A stretch of 64,000 bases of DNA from Gigantopelta aegis (taxonomy: Eukaryota; Mollusca; Gastropoda; Neomphalida; Peltospiridae), in assembly GCF_016097555.1 (NCBI RefSeq), contig NC_054706.1, positions 51,059,663-51,123,662 of the forward strand. The letters are read 5' to 3'. Within the stretch, counting starts at the first letter, position 1. Each line of letters opens with the position of its first letter. The notes under the pieces were generated by a model, which was not told where the DNA came from, did not search any database, and saw nothing but the letters and a program-made list of their open reading frames with translations. This document shows, in pieces, positions 34,565 through 45,681 of this stretch. The translations under genes were made by a program, and so were the position numbers.

Positions 34565-36789
34565 CTGAAAGACAGATAAATGACAATATAAATTTCTCAT
34601 TAAAACACCAGTTATTAATTATTCAGAATTTCTCTTTCTTGCCTGAAAAACATTTCAGATGACAATGACCTTGGAGAAAATTCTGAAAAACTTTGCAGGG
34701 TCTTGAGGGTTGTTGTGAATATTTTATCATAGAACAAGGTTGGGAACAGTTTTTAGGTTGCACTAAAATCCAAAATTCCAATTAAATGAGATTTATAAAA
34801 CAGACCATCTTCGACATGACCAAACTCAAGGCAAGATGAAGATAACTCTTTTGAAATAGTTCGGGGGGGGGGGGTGGGGGGAACAATTAAACATTTTATT
34901 GTAAGGCTATCAATTTGCCACTCTCCTAAAATGTTCCAGGCAAGTGTGTAGGGGCATATATTTTATCTATTTGCTTGTTTCTTTATCTTATCCATATCTA
35001 TTTCTGTCTGTCTGTGCATGTTTATAAATTTCCGTGACAACAACAGATATAGGTTGCTGTTTGACTTACATGTAGTTAATTTAAATATAAAGAGTAAATA
35101 AACAGCAACTTAAGTTGTTGTTTTTTTGTCAAGTTGACAAGAAACTAGTGTTATATTTAAAACTGTTCAAAGTGTTCAGAACTTCATTATAAGTAGCAAA
35201 TAATGTGAGAATCATTCGCCTTTTATTTTGTTCAACCATGACATCCAATACTAAATAATATAATGGTTAAATAATAGCCTGTTCATCCTCTACTTTTTCT
35301 TCCTTAAGACCTTAATATATGTTGCCTGTTAATGTTTTTTGAACGGCAGTAAATATTGTTTAAACCAATTTAACAAAACATATGTAAGTTGCATTAAAAA
35401 TAAGATAATTTTTGTATTTAACTCTCAGTGTTACTAATGGGAAGCTACTCTTCGCACTTTGTTGAATAATGATGTTAGTGCTAAGCAGATCACAATTGTA
35501 CCTAGTGACTCATGAGGTCACCCATTCAGACTTGCCATTATAAAATTATATGCAGTGTTCTCACTCCACAATCAGGTTAATGTGTTACGCTAGTGTGACT
35601 TTGCGTCATCCTTGTCCTACCTTGCTTGCAAAGTCCAATATTACCATTTAAATATATAAACCTTCCTCGCATATTTTACACCCAAGATGTCAGGAAATCT
35701 ACATGTACCGTACATATGCCATTTTGTCCTGGTAAGACACATACCGCAACCCACACCTTAATCCCACTGACTAATTGACGTACTAATAGTACGTTTTCTA
35801 TTATGCATTTTGAGCTATTAGAAAGACCCAGGATGACTAGTAACACATTGATAGTTAACTTAAAATTACTTTTCTACCTGTAATTATTGTTAGATTGCCC
35901 AAAAAATTTGTATTGTGGCCCATGTATGCTCAGCTGAATATAATTAAGAGCCTCAAGTAATATTGATTTACATATATGTAATTTGATTTAATGTCACTTG
36001 TTTCCAAAACAATTAAATTTATAAATTGCTTTTTCTCATAATAAAGCAACAGGTTCACAGTATTCTTTACTTTATTATTTTGTTTCATCTTAGGCAGCTA
36101 GTCTACAAAAAAAAAAAAAATATTCAATTTATTAAAGAGACTCCCGGCAAATCTTTAGTCCCATTCTAAAATTATGAAGCCTATAGTATAGGGCCTACAT
36201 GCTTGTGCAGGGGGATTGGGGGTCAACACCCCCCAACTTTTCTTTTTAATTTTTTTTTATTTTCTACAGAAGTATGGCCCGAACCTCCACCCCCCCTCCC
36301 CTAAACAAAAAGCTTCACTATCTAGTCTAGAGCCCCCTACACAATTTTATGTGCCTACTATCGTAACTATGATCAAACCCCTGAACTGATTGTTCTGCCA
36401 ATTTTCAAACAAAAAAATATTCAAAAGCATTTTTAAAAAATCTAAACTTTTTTAAAATATTACTTTTAAACGATTAACCAGGGTAAAAAAATAATATCAC
36501 AGAATATGCTTACTAAAAGTAGCATACTATAAAGATGTAAAATGCATATCAACGGTTGTCGTCTGCTTGCCAAATCCTTTGTCCTCTTGGAAAAATTCTC
36601 GGTCATGGTCACGAGATAAATTTCGACAAAAATCTCAAGTTACTTACCAACTTTATCTTTATGTTTGTCGTGTTCGAAGTCTGTTTCGATGACTATAGAG
36701 TACTTGTCACTTTTGAAGTTTTCGTTGCTGTCTAACGGCGAATAAAACAATTGCTTTAGTTTGTACATAACGCTGTCGAAATTGATCAT
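34092..36789 (-). CDS. DDIT4L: DDIT4/DDIT4L-like (REDD; Scylla/Charybde) stress-induced mTORC1 inhibitor
   Basis: REDD-family proteins are small cytosolic stress-response factors that restrain mTORC1 through TSC1/TSC2; they are induced by hypoxia, DNA damage and nutrient stress. Two exons (36648-36789, 34092-34564) give 204 residues; human DDIT4 has 232 and DDIT4L 193. Family hallmarks are in exon 2: DEPYGLRGC (residues 112-120), LYINLD (122-127), CDPTTVATFELYLTLRED (140-157), then GFILEKNKLYRSNRQ at the C-terminus, matching the K-K-L-Y region needed for TSC2 signalling in human REDD1. The start at 36789 is the first ATG after an in-frame stop. The splice is GTAAGT to TTTCAG, phase 1. DDIT4 and DDIT4L cannot be told apart here; the symbol marks the family. 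The frame looks intact. Confidence 0.9.
34565..36647 (-). other. DDIT4-like intron 1
   Basis: 2083 bp, AT-rich, with no SINE recognised. It contains a G-run near 34863 and a short G-rich repeat at 36195-36350 that resembles one at 56009-56165. Confidence 0.75.
36195..36350. repeat. G/C-rich-ended short repeat in the DDIT4-like intron
   Basis: TTGTGCAGGGGGATTGGGGG to AGCCCCCTACACAA; ends inverted and similar to 56009-56165. Confidence 0.4.
36648..36789 (-). CDS. DDIT4L: DDIT4-like exon 1
   Basis: 142 nt, 47 codons plus one base, beginning MINFDSVMYKLKQLFYSP. Donor GTAAGTA at 36641-36647. This N-terminal part is poorly conserved in the family, so it rests on the open frame, the donor and the phase match with exon 2. 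Confidence 0.78.
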
Positions 36790-36989
36790 TTCTCCGTTTT
36801 TCACTTCGATCGATAGACTGAGATTCGTAACTTCAAACTCTGCGGTCGTTTGTCATTTATAATCACACATTTGCTGGTAAATACTGATATAATAAGTTGT
36901 AAATAGGTATCGGTATAAGAATACCTTTATTTAGTTGTTAAACCTGCAGAAATTCAAAGTGTAATAATTCAACTCAGCAACCTAACGCC

Positions 36990-37130
36990 GACAGAAATGA
37001 TGTCAGCTTCTATGTCAGAACCGGTGAGATCAGCTGATTATATGCGCCGGTGTGGGTTCATTTGCATACATTTTCCATATATGGGAGAATCCTTTTGACA
37101 CACCTCCACGCGTTAGCCAATAAACGTGTT
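36990..37130 (-). promoter_or_regulatory. Probable DDIT4-like promoter with a cluster of stress-type sites
   Basis: Read toward the gene: an HRE core ACGTG (37124-37128, seen as CACGT on the gene strand), a CCAAT box (37116-37121 region), a perfect CArG box CCATATATGG (37075-37084), the octamer ATGCAAAT (37060-37067), a TATA-like CATATAAT (37037-37044), and TGATGTCA (36998-37005), an ATF/CRE-like site. REDD genes are known HIF and ATF4 targets, so the set fits, but single short motifs are weak evidence. Confidence 0.5.
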
Positions 37131-37653
37131 GGGAATATCCCCAAGTACCAAGCCGGCAGCAACATGAGGTCACGGTCAACAGGTCAAAGGGCATGAATCA
37201 GCTGGGCGACAAAACATGCCTGCAAGCTCACATGCATTTGGAGTTTGATAAATATCCTTTGTTTTCTTATTTACTTTGCAGTAAGTGACTAAATACTAAC
37301 GTGTCAACTTTAAAAAGTAGTTTTAGCAATAATCTGTTGTTGTTACTGAATATATTTCCGTATAACTGCAATGACTCATTTATAGATCTATCCGAAAAAA
37401 AGACTTTTAAAGAGTGATTTTTTTTTATTGTGGTGATTTACACGTAGGCTGGGCCTCTTTTGTTTGGTGATTTCTTATGATTGCCGACAGAACAGGAAGC
37501 ACGTGCATATCTATTAATAATGATTACCATTCTTTGTTTTGATTATTATAAGAACTTTGAGTATACGAGTGTAAAGTTCAGCTGTTTTTACGAAAAAAAT
37601 AAAATAAAATATATATATATATGGTCTTTTCCAGGTAGACTATGAAAAAGAGT

Positions 37654-38172
37654 GGGACAGGACGTAGCCCAGTGGTGAAGCGCTCGTCTGATGAGCAGTC
37701 GGTCTAGGATCGATTCCCGTCAGTGGTCCATTCAGCAATTCCTCGTTCCAGCCAGTGCACTACGTGGTACATGTGCTATCCATTTCTACTAATGAAAAAA
37801 AAAAATGCATCGTGTCCATAGAGATAATTAGATAGGAAAACCGCTGCTACTACTCTATGGGCTACTCTTTTTTTATTAGCAGCAAGGGATCTTTTTATAT
37901 GCATCATCTCACAGATTTGATAGTACATACCATGGTCGTTGCTATAGCAGGTGTTGGAATGAGAAATAGCCCGATGGGCTCCACCAACGAGGTTCGATCC
38001 TAGACCGATGGCACACTAGGCAAGCGCTTTAACCATTGGGCTACATGACCACAGCTGGTGCAACAAAGCCGTTGTACGTATCCCTGTTGGCGGGGTGCTG
38101 TCTGACGCCATATAACTGTGACTAAAATGTGTAGTGCGCGTCGTTAAATAATAAAGCATTAATTTCTTTCTT
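37654..38172 (+). mobile_element. Plus-strand SINE A-T1 interrupted by a minus-strand head-A SINE
   Basis: Plus head A and centre at 37654-37810, minus head-A copy at 37826-38050, plus T1 tail at 38095-38172. No clean target duplication found, so nesting is inferred from order and orientation. Confidence 0.6.
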
Positions 38173-38370
38173 ATTGAGTTGAGAACGGTGTTTAAGTATA
38201 GTTCTTCATCTTAAAGACAACTCTCAAACAAATCTATCAGAACATGAACAACACGCGGCCTACACTTGAATACATTATTTTTTTCAACAGAATCCGCGTT
38301 TTAATTAATTAATTTATTAATTAATTAATTTATTTATTAGACAACCAAACAACTGTTCCTTGAACTGTGC

Positions 38371-38371
<1 letters not shown>

Positions 38372-38420
<49 letters not shown>
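38372..38420. repeat. (ATT)n microsatellite
   Basis: About 16 units. Confidence 0.95.
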
Positions 38421-38421
<1 letters not shown>

Positions 38422-38523
38422 CATTTCTTTTTTCACAAAGGTTCTTATGAGTTCATGCCATTAGTTCCGGACTCTGGAAGACAAATGGCAATAGAAAAGC
38501 CGATTTAGAACATTCTAGAATGA

Positions 38524-38605
38524 ATGAATTAATTAATGTTTAATGACACCGCAACGCCAACATACACATCGGCTTTTTGGTGTCAAACAAAGGTATACAT
38601 TAAAA
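38524..38605 (-). mobile_element. SINE tail T3 fragment
   Basis: AATGTTTAATGACACC ... GGCTTTTTGGTGTCAAAC; an ATTA/ATTC-type tail lies to the left. Confidence 0.45.
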
Positions 38606-38680
38606 ATTAAAATTATACAAGAACATTCCAGAATGAATTAATGCATGAATGGATTAATGAATGAATTAATGAATGATGTT

Positions 38681-38935
38681 TTGTTTTGTTTAACGATACC
38701 ACTAGAGCATATTGATTAATCAATCATCGGCTATTGGATGTCAAACATTTGGTAATTTTCATATGTAGTTATTAGCGGAATCCCGCTAGTTTTTTTTCCA
38801 TTAGTAGCAAGGGATTTTTTTATATGCACCATCCCACAGACAGGATAACACATACCACGGTATTTGATATACCAGTAGTGGTGCACTGGCTGGAACAAGA
38901 AATAGCCCAATAGGCCACCGACGGAGATCGATTCC
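38681..38935 (-). mobile_element. SINE, head A (truncated) with tail T2
   Basis: TTTTGTTTAACGATACCACT to the B-box region GGAGATCGATTCC; the A box is lost. Confidence 0.72.
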
Positions 38936-39018
38936 TGCAACTGAATGATATTACATGCATATCCAAAGCTGCATACTTTTGTTCTAATTCTGAGTCATAC
39001 GCGGGTCCAAGATATACT

Positions 39019-39080
39019 CAATCAGATTAAAATCAGCTCCACTGGTTAATAAATAAGTAGAGCTGATTTCAGTCAGATTG
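39019..39080. mobile_element. Minimal 62 bp palindromic copy of the AT-rich element
   Basis: The two ends, CAATCAGATTAAAATCAGC and inverted CAATCTGACTGAAATCAGC, are joined by about 14 bases, so almost the whole copy is terminal repeat. Confidence 0.55.
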
Positions 39081-39968
39081 AAAATATACCTGGAAGTAAA
39101 GAAAACAGTTATAAATGTATTGTTATTTGATGTTACAGTTACATTTTTGTAACCCACCCTAATCCACAATTGAAACTCCTCTCACGATATTCAATTTTCA
39201 AGAAAAACGTTCTAAAGTTCTAATGCGGAAAATAAGACACTACAGGCCACTCATTTTGAATTTTGGGTATGCTAGTCATGTAGTACCAGAGTAAAACCAT
39301 TTTTTTTAAAAAGGGTTAGGATTTAAACTAAAAAAACATTGGAATAATATGTCACTGTCAAGCCACCCAACACATTGGCCAAATTGATGTCCTTTCCGAT
39401 ATATATGAATGACCGAATATTACCGAATATTGCCGATTGTGGGAGGGACGGCGCATCGTGTCAATCCAACGGCTGTTGAGAATCACGTACATATTGATCC
39501 ATATTACACGACATTAACGCAGTCGACTCCGGCAGCTTTTACTAATCTCTCGAGGTTGAGCCGTGCAACCCCTCTGGCCTTGAATCGGTTACGTAACACC
39601 TGACGAGACACTACTGGTACGTGCTTATTGGTACTTTCAACAGGTGTATGCCAATAACGTTGAGCTATACTTACACACATAGGCCCCCTATCTATAGATG
39701 TCATTGTGTATGTGACAAAAGACATTACCAGATGAAAAGAAAAATGTGCAGGCTCATAGGAACCGGGGCGGAGGTGGGGCTGGGGTGTGGTGGAGGATAG
39801 GGACGGGTGTCCTGTGGCTTACCTACACACTCGAAGACAAAATGTACGTTTTTTCCCTTCTCTAGGCAAACATCCGATTTTTGCCCTATCCCCTCCACTA
39901 GAGACGTACCGATGTACCTACAAGCCTGATGTGTTATTGACAATAATAAAGTTAAAAGTTAACAGTTT

Positions 39969-40131
39969 TCCTAATGCAGCAAGTGTTTTTTATATGCACT
40001 TTCCAACAGACAGTTGTGGTTCACTGGTTGGAACGAGAAAAACTCAGCTGAATGGATCCATTGAGGTGGTTCGATCCTGCGACGCAAGCACCTCAAACGA
40101 GTACTCAACAGACTGAGCTAAAGCCCGCCCG
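39969..40131 (-). mobile_element. SINE, head C, tail missing
   Basis: Head reads TAGCTCAGTCTGTTGAGTAC and AGGATCGAACCACC; the second head-C copy in the window. Confidence 0.6.
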
Positions 40132-40655
40132 TCACTACACTTAGATACGTCATCCATCAAACACATTAATGTAGTTGCTTTACTTGACATAATAATGTTT
40201 TTGCAAATATTCCAAGCGAAAGTCAAGTGTTATATATATTATAATAAATGTATTCAGTTAATAAGCGGGGTGTTGGAATGGGAGAGTAATATTCTGGTTT
40301 GGCTGTAGATATGTTTGGGGTGGGAAGAATAGTGCATTATATATTATATACTAGTAATTCATATTAATGTACAAAGGGAGTACTATTTGTTTTGTTTTTT
40401 TGTTTTTTTTGTTTTTTTGTATTATTATTTTTTAAATCCCGACATCCGTATATGGATGTCATGTACATTTTTACCTATTGTACTGTAATGTATTATTACA
40501 TGTATGTTTAAGGGAAAAATATAGTTAAATAACACAAAATAAATTACGTGCCGTTTGTCGTGTCGCGAACTCTACTTACACTTACTTTGGCGATGCTGTA
40601 CGAACCCCGCATTGCACACGGCGTGTTCACATAGATATCTAGATGTGATGTCATA

Positions 40656-41215
40656 GTGACCATGTACACGTCTCGTCATTTCCTAGCTGGTCACCTTTAC
40701 CGACACATCGACATCACGCACGATCACATCGTCACATCGTCATATTGTGTCGTCTCGTCGATCGTCACATGGAAACATCGCCATGTCGTCACGTCGTTAC
40801 GTCGTCACATCGCCACGTTACATTGTCATATTGTCCCGTTACGTCGTCACACCGGCACGTCGACCGTCACATGGAAACATCGCCATGTCGTCACATCTTT
40901 ACGTCGTCACGTTTCATCGTCATAGTATCCCATCACATTGACACGTCGATCGTCGCGTGAACACATCGTCATGTCGTCACCTCGTTACGTCGACAATGCA
41001 GTCGTTTCACGCATAGTCAAGTTACGTTGACATCACGCACAATCACATCGTCAAGTCTTTTTATCTTCATGCCGATCGTTGCGTCGACACATCGTCACGT
41101 CGATCGTCATAACGTCACGTCGATCGACACATCACGTCGATTACATTGATATGTCGTCACATTGTCACGTCGACAAAAAGGACAACAACCATGCCACGTA
41201 GTCAGGTTACGTCGA
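40656..41215. repeat. CpG-rich degenerate repeat of GTCACRTCG-type words
   Basis: Dominated by CGTCAC, ACATCG, ACGTCG and CGATCG words without a fixed period. It contains a direct duplication (about 40750 and 40858) of GTCACATGGAAACATCGCC. No gene seen. Confidence 0.75.
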
Positions 41216-41267
41216 CATCATACACAATCAGGACACCATTCTAGTGTCCTGTACTTTGGGTACAGTT

Positions 41268-41487
41268 AAAGTTTGTTTTGTTTAACGACACCACTAGAGC
41301 ACATTTATTTACTAATCATCGGCTATTGGATGTGAAACATTTGGTAATTTTTGATATATAGTATTAGAGTGGAAACCCGTTGCATTTTTCCATTGGTAGC
41401 AGGGGATTTTTTATATGCACCAACCCACAGACAGGATAGCACATGCCACGTCCTTTGATACCACCAGTCGTGGTGCATTGGCTGTAC
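41268..41487 (-). mobile_element. SINE, head A (5'-truncated) with tail T2
   Basis: AAAGTTTGTTTTGTTTAACG to GTGGTGCATTGGCTG. Confidence 0.72.
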
Positions 41488-41660
41488 TTAGTGTAACTCT
41501 TCAAATGGGGTGAGCGGTAGAAGATACAATGCAAGTTATAAAATAATAATTGCAATAGACGGATAGATAAAACCCTACTTGTTAAAATAATTAACAAAAC
41601 ACAAAGCTAAATATGAATCTTCTTTTTTGGCTGGGGTGGGGGAACGTTGCTATTTATATC

Positions 41661-41874
<214 letters not shown>

Positions 41875-42111
41875 CTTTTTGACACGGTTGCTGTTATTTC
41901 AGCCACATTATTTGCATATATTTGTATATGCAGGTGCTTTAACCATTTATTACCTGCACACAAGACTCCAAAGCACGCACCTGCAATTAAGGTGTATCTA
42001 TCGGCTTTTCTACTAAATAGCAGGTGTGTGTTTATTACTCGACCGTGAAGATGAACATGTATACCAAACAATATACGTACATTTTATTGTTCTTGGATAG
42101 ACAATGAGCGG

Positions 42112-42141
42112 GGTATATAGTTTAGTGGTAGAATCGTAGCC
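42112..42141 (+). repeat. tRNA 5'-half-like fragment
   Basis: GGTATATAGTTTAGTGGTAG then AATCG resembles the 5' half of a tRNA, including an A box. No 3' half follows, so it is not a tRNA gene. Confidence 0.35.
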
Positions 42142-42385
42142 TTATACCGACTTCGGTGGTGTCGTGGTTAAGCTATTAGACATAATGCTGGTGAATACAG
42201 GGTTCGCAGCCCGGCACCGGCTCCCACCCAGAGCGAGTTTTAATCGCTACACCCTCTTCTCTCTCACTAACCGCTAAAACCTAACCCACTGTCCTGTACA
42301 GACAGCAGAGATAGCAGAGGTATGTGCCCAGGAAATGAACCTCAATTAGATATAAGCACAAAAATAAGTTAAAATAGAAAGGTAC
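42142..42385 (+). mobile_element. SINE with a fourth tRNA-like head (head D)
   Basis: A box GGTGTCGTGGTTAAGC, B box GGGTTCGCAGCCC, then a body (CTCACTAACCGCTAAAACC, CCACTGTCCTGTACAGAC) and the end TTAGATATAAGCACAAAAA. Not related to tails T1-T3. Confidence 0.6.
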
Positions 42386-42436
42386 GATTGACCTTCCCCG
42401 TCCAATATGAATCGTTGGGTTGATTCTGTTTTAAAC

Positions 42437-42560
42437 GTGGGGCTCTGGCTTAGTCAGCAGAGCGCATGTTAGATCGAACCCCCTCTCCCTACCCATTGAA
42501 TTTCACCCATATCTGCTTTGGTATCTGCTGGCCTGTTATCCCTTGTTACTACTGAGAAAA
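42437..42560 (+). mobile_element. tRNA-like repeat (fifth head type)
   Basis: GGGGCTCTGGCTTAGTCAGC with AGAGCGC (A box) and AGATCGAACCCCC (B box) in head order. No anticodon stem is evident, so SINE rather than tRNA gene. Confidence 0.4.
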
Positions 42561-42785
42561 TAAAGCATGTTTTTTTCCGAACATTTGGTGTCAGAATTAA
42601 CAAGAGATTTTTTTATGCGTAGTACTAAACGTTATCACAGTTTATTTCAGTTTTACATACAAAATTAAGACCGCACCAAACTTGTGGACAAGGTAAAAGG
42701 GAAGCAGTTGCCCCTGGAGGACGATACATCCAGTTGCATATTTCGTAGTTAATGTGATAGAAATGTATCACCCTGTCACAACCAC

Positions 42786-42860
42786 CAAATGTTTGACATC
42801 CATTTGCTGTTGATTAATAAAGCAATGGGCTCTAGTGGTATTGTTAAACAAAACAAACTT
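42786..42860 (+). mobile_element. SINE tail T2 fragment
   Basis: AAATGTTTGACATCC to GTTAAACAAAACAAACTTT. Confidence 0.65.
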
Positions 42861-42908
42861 TATTTCGTCCACCGCCCAACTCGAGTATTATAACTTACTC
42901 TGGGATTG

Positions 42909-43235
42909 GGGACGGGACGTAGCCCAGTGGTAAAGCGCTCGCTCGATGCGCGGTCGGTCTGGGATCAATCCCCGTCGGTGGGCCCATTGGACTATTTCTC
43001 GTTCCAGCCAGTGCACCACGACTGGTATATCAAAGGCCGTGGTATGTACTACCCTGTCTGTGGGATGGTGCATATAAAAGAATCCTTGCTGCTAATCGAA
43101 AAAGAGTAGCCCATGAAGTGGCGACAGCAGGTTTCCTCTCTCAATATCTGTGTGGTCCTTAACCATATGTCTGACGCCATATAACCGTAAATAAAATGTA
43201 TTGAGTGCGTCGTTAAATAAAACATTTCTTTCTTT
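42909..43235 (+). mobile_element. SINE, head A with tail T1, full length
   Basis: Target duplication ttactctgggattg (42895-42908) and ttactttgggattg (43236-43249). One of the best-kept A-T1 copies. Confidence 0.88.
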
Positions 43236-43683
43236 TTACTTTGGGATTGATCCGGTGGGCCCTGCTGTGTTTTGACCCCACGGCTAACGACATTAACCAC
43301 TACGTCAGAGAGACCGAAGCTACACAATCCTTTTTTTTCTTTTTCTTGATTAATTTGGATAAATAATGAACGGGTTCAGTGTCTGAAATGTGTGTCATCG
43401 GCTGATTAATACAGCTCTGTGTAAGTCACGTTATGTTATGCCACAAACAACATGATGCTATCGATGTCAACAATGTCAACGACATATCGTAGCTTCGCAC
43501 CGTTGCTTGTTGATTACGTGATCCTGAACAAAATACCTTATTGATAGTCTTTACCCTCTGTTTACTGACTGGTCGCTCAATATTAAACAAGGTGACCCCG
43601 AAGCACCAAGTTGTGCAAAAATTAAGAAGGTAATACAGATATAAACCAAAACAAAAGAAACAAAAAATGTTTACAAAAACAAT

Positions 43684-43782
43684 AATGATGATGGTGGTGG
43701 TGGTGGTGGTGGTGATGATGATGATGATAATGATGATGATGATAACGAAGATGATGATGATGACGATGAGGAGGATGATGTT
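43684..43782. repeat. (GAT)n/(GGT)n trinucleotide repeat
   Basis: GATGATGGTGGTGGTGG then GATGATGATGATAATG-type units. Confidence 0.9.
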
Positions 43783-43979
43783 AAAGGCATACTGTCACGG
43801 ATTTAAGGATCTTATTTCTCTCAAAATAAAATAATAAATAAAAATTACATTAATTGTTGGAAACCAAATCTAGCTATCGCATCACCTTAACTGAACCATG
43901 ATGGAGTGAAATCCATGTCATCCCTCTCGGCAATTTTAGTTTTTGAATTATGGACCATTGCCATAATTCAATTATTTTG

Positions 43980-44118
43980 GTTCATATAAATGTTCCCTTG
44001 CTGCTAATCGAAAAGAGTAGCCCGTGAAGTAGCGACAGCGGGTTTTCTCTCTCAATAACTGTGTGATCTGACGCCATAAAATATATGGAATGTGTTGAGT
44101 GCGTCGTTAAATAAAAAC
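43980..44118 (+). mobile_element. SINE tail T1 fragment
   Basis: Starts in the centre at TTCATATAAATGTTCCCTTG and keeps the tail with a small inner deletion. Confidence 0.65.
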
Positions 44119-44743
44119 TGGGTTTTTTTGTTTTTTTTGTTAAGTCATATAAAACCCTATAATTTCTTAACTATAGTACTGTCGGAAATAGAATAAAAAT
44201 GATTTTCGTCGATTATTTCTTACATATTAAACAGACAAGTAAATATTATGTAAGTATCTATTTAATGATAGTCTACCTACTTTAGCATTTACTTGTTTTG
44301 GCTCTCATTGACGTACAAGGTGGTGTTTACTCTTGAAATTAAAATAAAGATGTCAGTAAACAGGTGATTTGTGCACTTTATTGGAACAGACTATAATAAA
44401 TTTTGATCATCATGTGTAAATTTCATTTCTGTTACAATATATGAGGGACTGTTTCTGATGACAGTTTACCCCTATTCCTCTCCAAAGCAAAATATTTGTA
44501 GATATTTATAAGTAACTTTTAAGCAAAACTGTCAAGAACCATTTTAAGTTTGTGATCTATTATACTGGTATTAAAGGTGCTATCTCAAAGTTGCATAATG
44601 ACAGCTATTGCAAATCATATTTTTATTACATTTTGCTTTAACATTTAAAAACTACACCTTTAACTATATGCCCATAAATGATTATAGGAAATAATTTTAT
44701 TTACTAGTAGAAAATACATTTTTATTGGAGAATCTTTATCACA

Positions 44744-45061
44744 AAAGCTCGGCGATCTATTTCGAGACGTAGATCACGTGATCGCCACTGGGCGATTCCG
44801 CCTCGTGCTGCAGTTACAAGGGCCGTCTCATACCAAGCGACGTTACAACATGGAAGAGTTGGCTAATGCCGTTTTGGATGAATTTGGATTTAATTACGTC
44901 ATTAAACCAAAACAATTACACATTATTGATTACATTTTGAATTTGAAGGATACATCTGGGGTGTTATCGACAGGATACGGCAAAAGTATGTGCTACGTAC
45001 TGCTGCCTCTTATGCTGCACAAGGCGGAATCGCCCAGTCTCGAAATAGATCGCCGAGCTTT
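44744..45061. repeat. Inverted repeat pair flanking the RecQ fragment
   Basis: The left arm (44744-44812) and right arm (45013-45061) match as inverted copies. The outer 25 bases agree perfectly by eye. After them, ACTGGGCGATTCCGCCT is shared again. The left arm has 18 extra bases (44769-44786) built around the palindrome GATCACGTGATC. No clear target duplication was found. Confidence 0.75.
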
Positions 45062-45067
45062 GTAATT
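44813..45067 (+). pseudogene. RecQ-family DNA helicase N-terminal exon fragment
   Basis: RecQ helicases unwind DNA 3' to 5' using ATP. A frame beginning MEELANAVLDEFGFNYVI at 44850 runs KPKQLHIIDYILN then GVLSTGYGKSMCYVLLPLML, a Walker A motif (GYGKS) with typical RecQ surroundings. Motifs Ia to VI and the RQC domain are absent. Similarity fades after LHKAESPS, inside the right arm of an inverted repeat (45013-45061), and the frame ends at 45065-45067. It is a fragment, either caught in an inverted-repeat element or broken by local inverted duplication. Not a complete helicase. Confidence 0.6.
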
Positions 45068-45317
45068 GTTGCGATGGAGTGTCACGAAGCGTAGCTGAAT
45101 GTTTGTGCTGTCGGGTTTCTTTCTGTAGTATGTGTATTAGTGATTAATATGTGGATTTTTTTGTATCAGTTAACTCGAAAATGATCGATGTAAAGGTATT
45201 TGACGTCAAACATAGGATTGTTGTGGTATTAGAGCGGGAATCTTTGCCTACCGTTTGGTAGTTAGGAATTGCCAAAAATATACATAGGTTGGTCTCTGAC
45301 TGCAATGAGAGAGTATT

Positions 45318-45366
45318 TATGTCCAAATGTCCGTCTAGCTCTCTTACAGTCAGAGTACTCGGGCTA
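45318..45366 (-). repeat. Dispersed repeat next to a microsatellite
   Basis: GTCCAAATGTCCGTCTAGCT and CAGAGTACTCGGGCT match 50502-50546 in reverse. A CCA/CAA-rich low-complexity run (45366-45530) follows. Confidence 0.6.
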
Positions 45367-45681
45367 CACCACCACCACCACTACCACTAAGTCACAGTTT
45401 GCTATAACCCCCACCCCCACCCCCATAAAAAAAACCCCAAAAAACCACAAAAAACCCAACACAAAACAACAACAACAACAAAACAAACAAAAAAACCCCC
45501 AAAACAACAACAACAAAAAACCTTCACTCTAAGCATCTTTTTCTGATATAGAACTGAATAGGACGTGGGTGGACTGCGTAGCAGGGGACGGGGAAATAGT
45601 GGCGATACAAGCAATATAAAATTGGTCAACTATCTTAATTGGATATCTACGGCACGTTAAAATGCTATCATCCTCTCTCCT

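Noticed and set aside
42909-42985. Head A as a functional tRNA gene
   Set aside because: A and B boxes are present but the fold is not a full cloverleaf and the sequence continues into a SINE body with target duplications.
43775-44600. TTAAAGG-starting sequences as ends of another MITE
   Set aside because: The two candidates (43783; 44573) are in the same orientation and no matching inverted end was found.
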